DNA from: Clostridiaceae bacterium
GTDB taxonomy: Bacteria > Bacillota > Clostridia > Saccharofermentanales > DTU023
DNA length: 5,379 nucleotides
Reading direction: 5' to 3'
Assembly: GCA_012800135.1 (NCBI GenBank)
Contig: JAAZJV010000115.1
Location: forward strand, 1 to 5,379
The notes below the pieces were generated by a model. That model had not been told where the DNA came from. It worked only from the letters and a program-made list of their open reading frames with translations, and did no database searches. The position numbers were made by a program, and so were the translations under genes. This document shows positions 5,191 to 5,379 of this stretch, piece after piece (positions within the stretch are counted from its first letter, which is position 1; each line of letters begins with the position of its first letter).

Positions 5191-5379
5191 ATATAGAACT
5201 GTGCCACATCTCCCGTTCCAACAGATATGCCTTGATATCGACACCGCCTGCAAAGCCGGTAAGATCGCGGTTCGCGCCGATGACACGATGGCAAGGAATG
5301 ACGATCGGCATGGGATTCGCTCCAAGCGCTTGACCGACCGCGCGCGCATATCGCCTCGCGTCTTCTTTCTGATTGACCA
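5189..5379 (-). CDS. Methylated-DNA--protein-cysteine S-methyltransferase, C-terminal part (N-terminus outside window)
   Basis: Sixty-two complete codons are read from the right edge to a TAA at 5189-5191. The protein repairs O6-alkylguanine by transferring the alkyl group to its own cysteine in a one-time reaction. The end contains the diagnostic block [20 protein letters not shown], with the acceptor cysteine at 5291-5293 inside PCHR, followed by [20 protein letters not shown], the usual substrate-pocket and final-helix region of Ogt/MGMT proteins, and a short tail EREMWHSSI. The C-terminus is complete for the family. The N-terminal half, and whether it is a stand-alone Ogt or fused to an Ada-type domain, lies beyond the edge. 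A terminator follows directly, so it is not cotranscribed with the sodium-pump genes and no functional link to them is implied. Confidence 0.93.
   Translation of the reverse strand, partial: VNQKEDARRYARAVGQALGANPMPIVIPCHRVIGANRDLTGFAGGVDIKAYLLEREMWHSSI

Noticed and set aside
5161..5349. A 62-codon minus-strand open frame starting [13 protein letters not shown]
   Set aside because: It is a frame shadow of the methyltransferase gene; the neighbouring frame carries the PCHRVIG block and runs to the window edge.

Overview
The window looks like part of a chromosome from an anaerobic Bacillota (clostridial, Tissierellia-like or Negativicutes-like) bacterium. The grounds are strong AGGAGG-type ribosome binding sites, a SigI-family sigma factor, a YtrA-type GntR/ABC operon, and a sodium-pumping decarboxylase beta subunit of the kind used by amino-acid or dicarboxylate fermenters. 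The genus cannot be fixed from the sequence. All six genes are read from the minus strand, so the order below is by coordinate and transcription runs right to left.

Region 1 (1-715): the N-terminal 183 codons of a SigI-like sigma factor run off the left edge. Upstream of it lies a short AT-rich spacer with a tandem 9-bp repeat, then a strong terminator that closes the next operon. Region 2 (751-2865) is a compact autoregulated operon: a consensus promoter with a cluster of palindromes at the transcription start, then a short GntR/YtrA-type repressor, an ABC ATPase overlapping it by 14 bp, and a six-helix ABC permease 9 bp further on. This is the usual layout of a regulated drug- or cell-envelope-stress ABC exporter.

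Region 3 (2905-5041) is a two-gene sodium-pump cassette: the beta subunit of a biotin-dependent Na+-translocating decarboxylase, followed 12 bp later by a single polypeptide that joins a membrane-anchored gamma/delta-like (OadG) segment to a biotin carrier domain. A promoter-like -10, a 5' leader hairpin and a long wobble-rich terminator frame it. The carboxyltransferase (alpha) subunit that would define the substrate is not in the window, so oxaloacetate, glutaconyl-CoA and methylmalonyl-CoA all remain possible. Region 4 (5148-5379) is the C-terminal end of an O6-methylguanine-DNA methyltransferase with its own terminator.

No gene-free stretch exceeds 300 bases. The three spacers (551-750, 2780-2999, 4962-5188) are mostly accounted for by promoters, operators, leaders and terminators. 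I see no tRNA, rRNA, CRISPR array, insertion sequence or phage signature. The gene families are ordinary. The points most worth a second look are the fused anchor-carrier subunit with a possible internal start, the missing alpha subunit, the leader hairpin at the likely 5' end of the pump mRNA, and the dense operator in front of the GntR gene.
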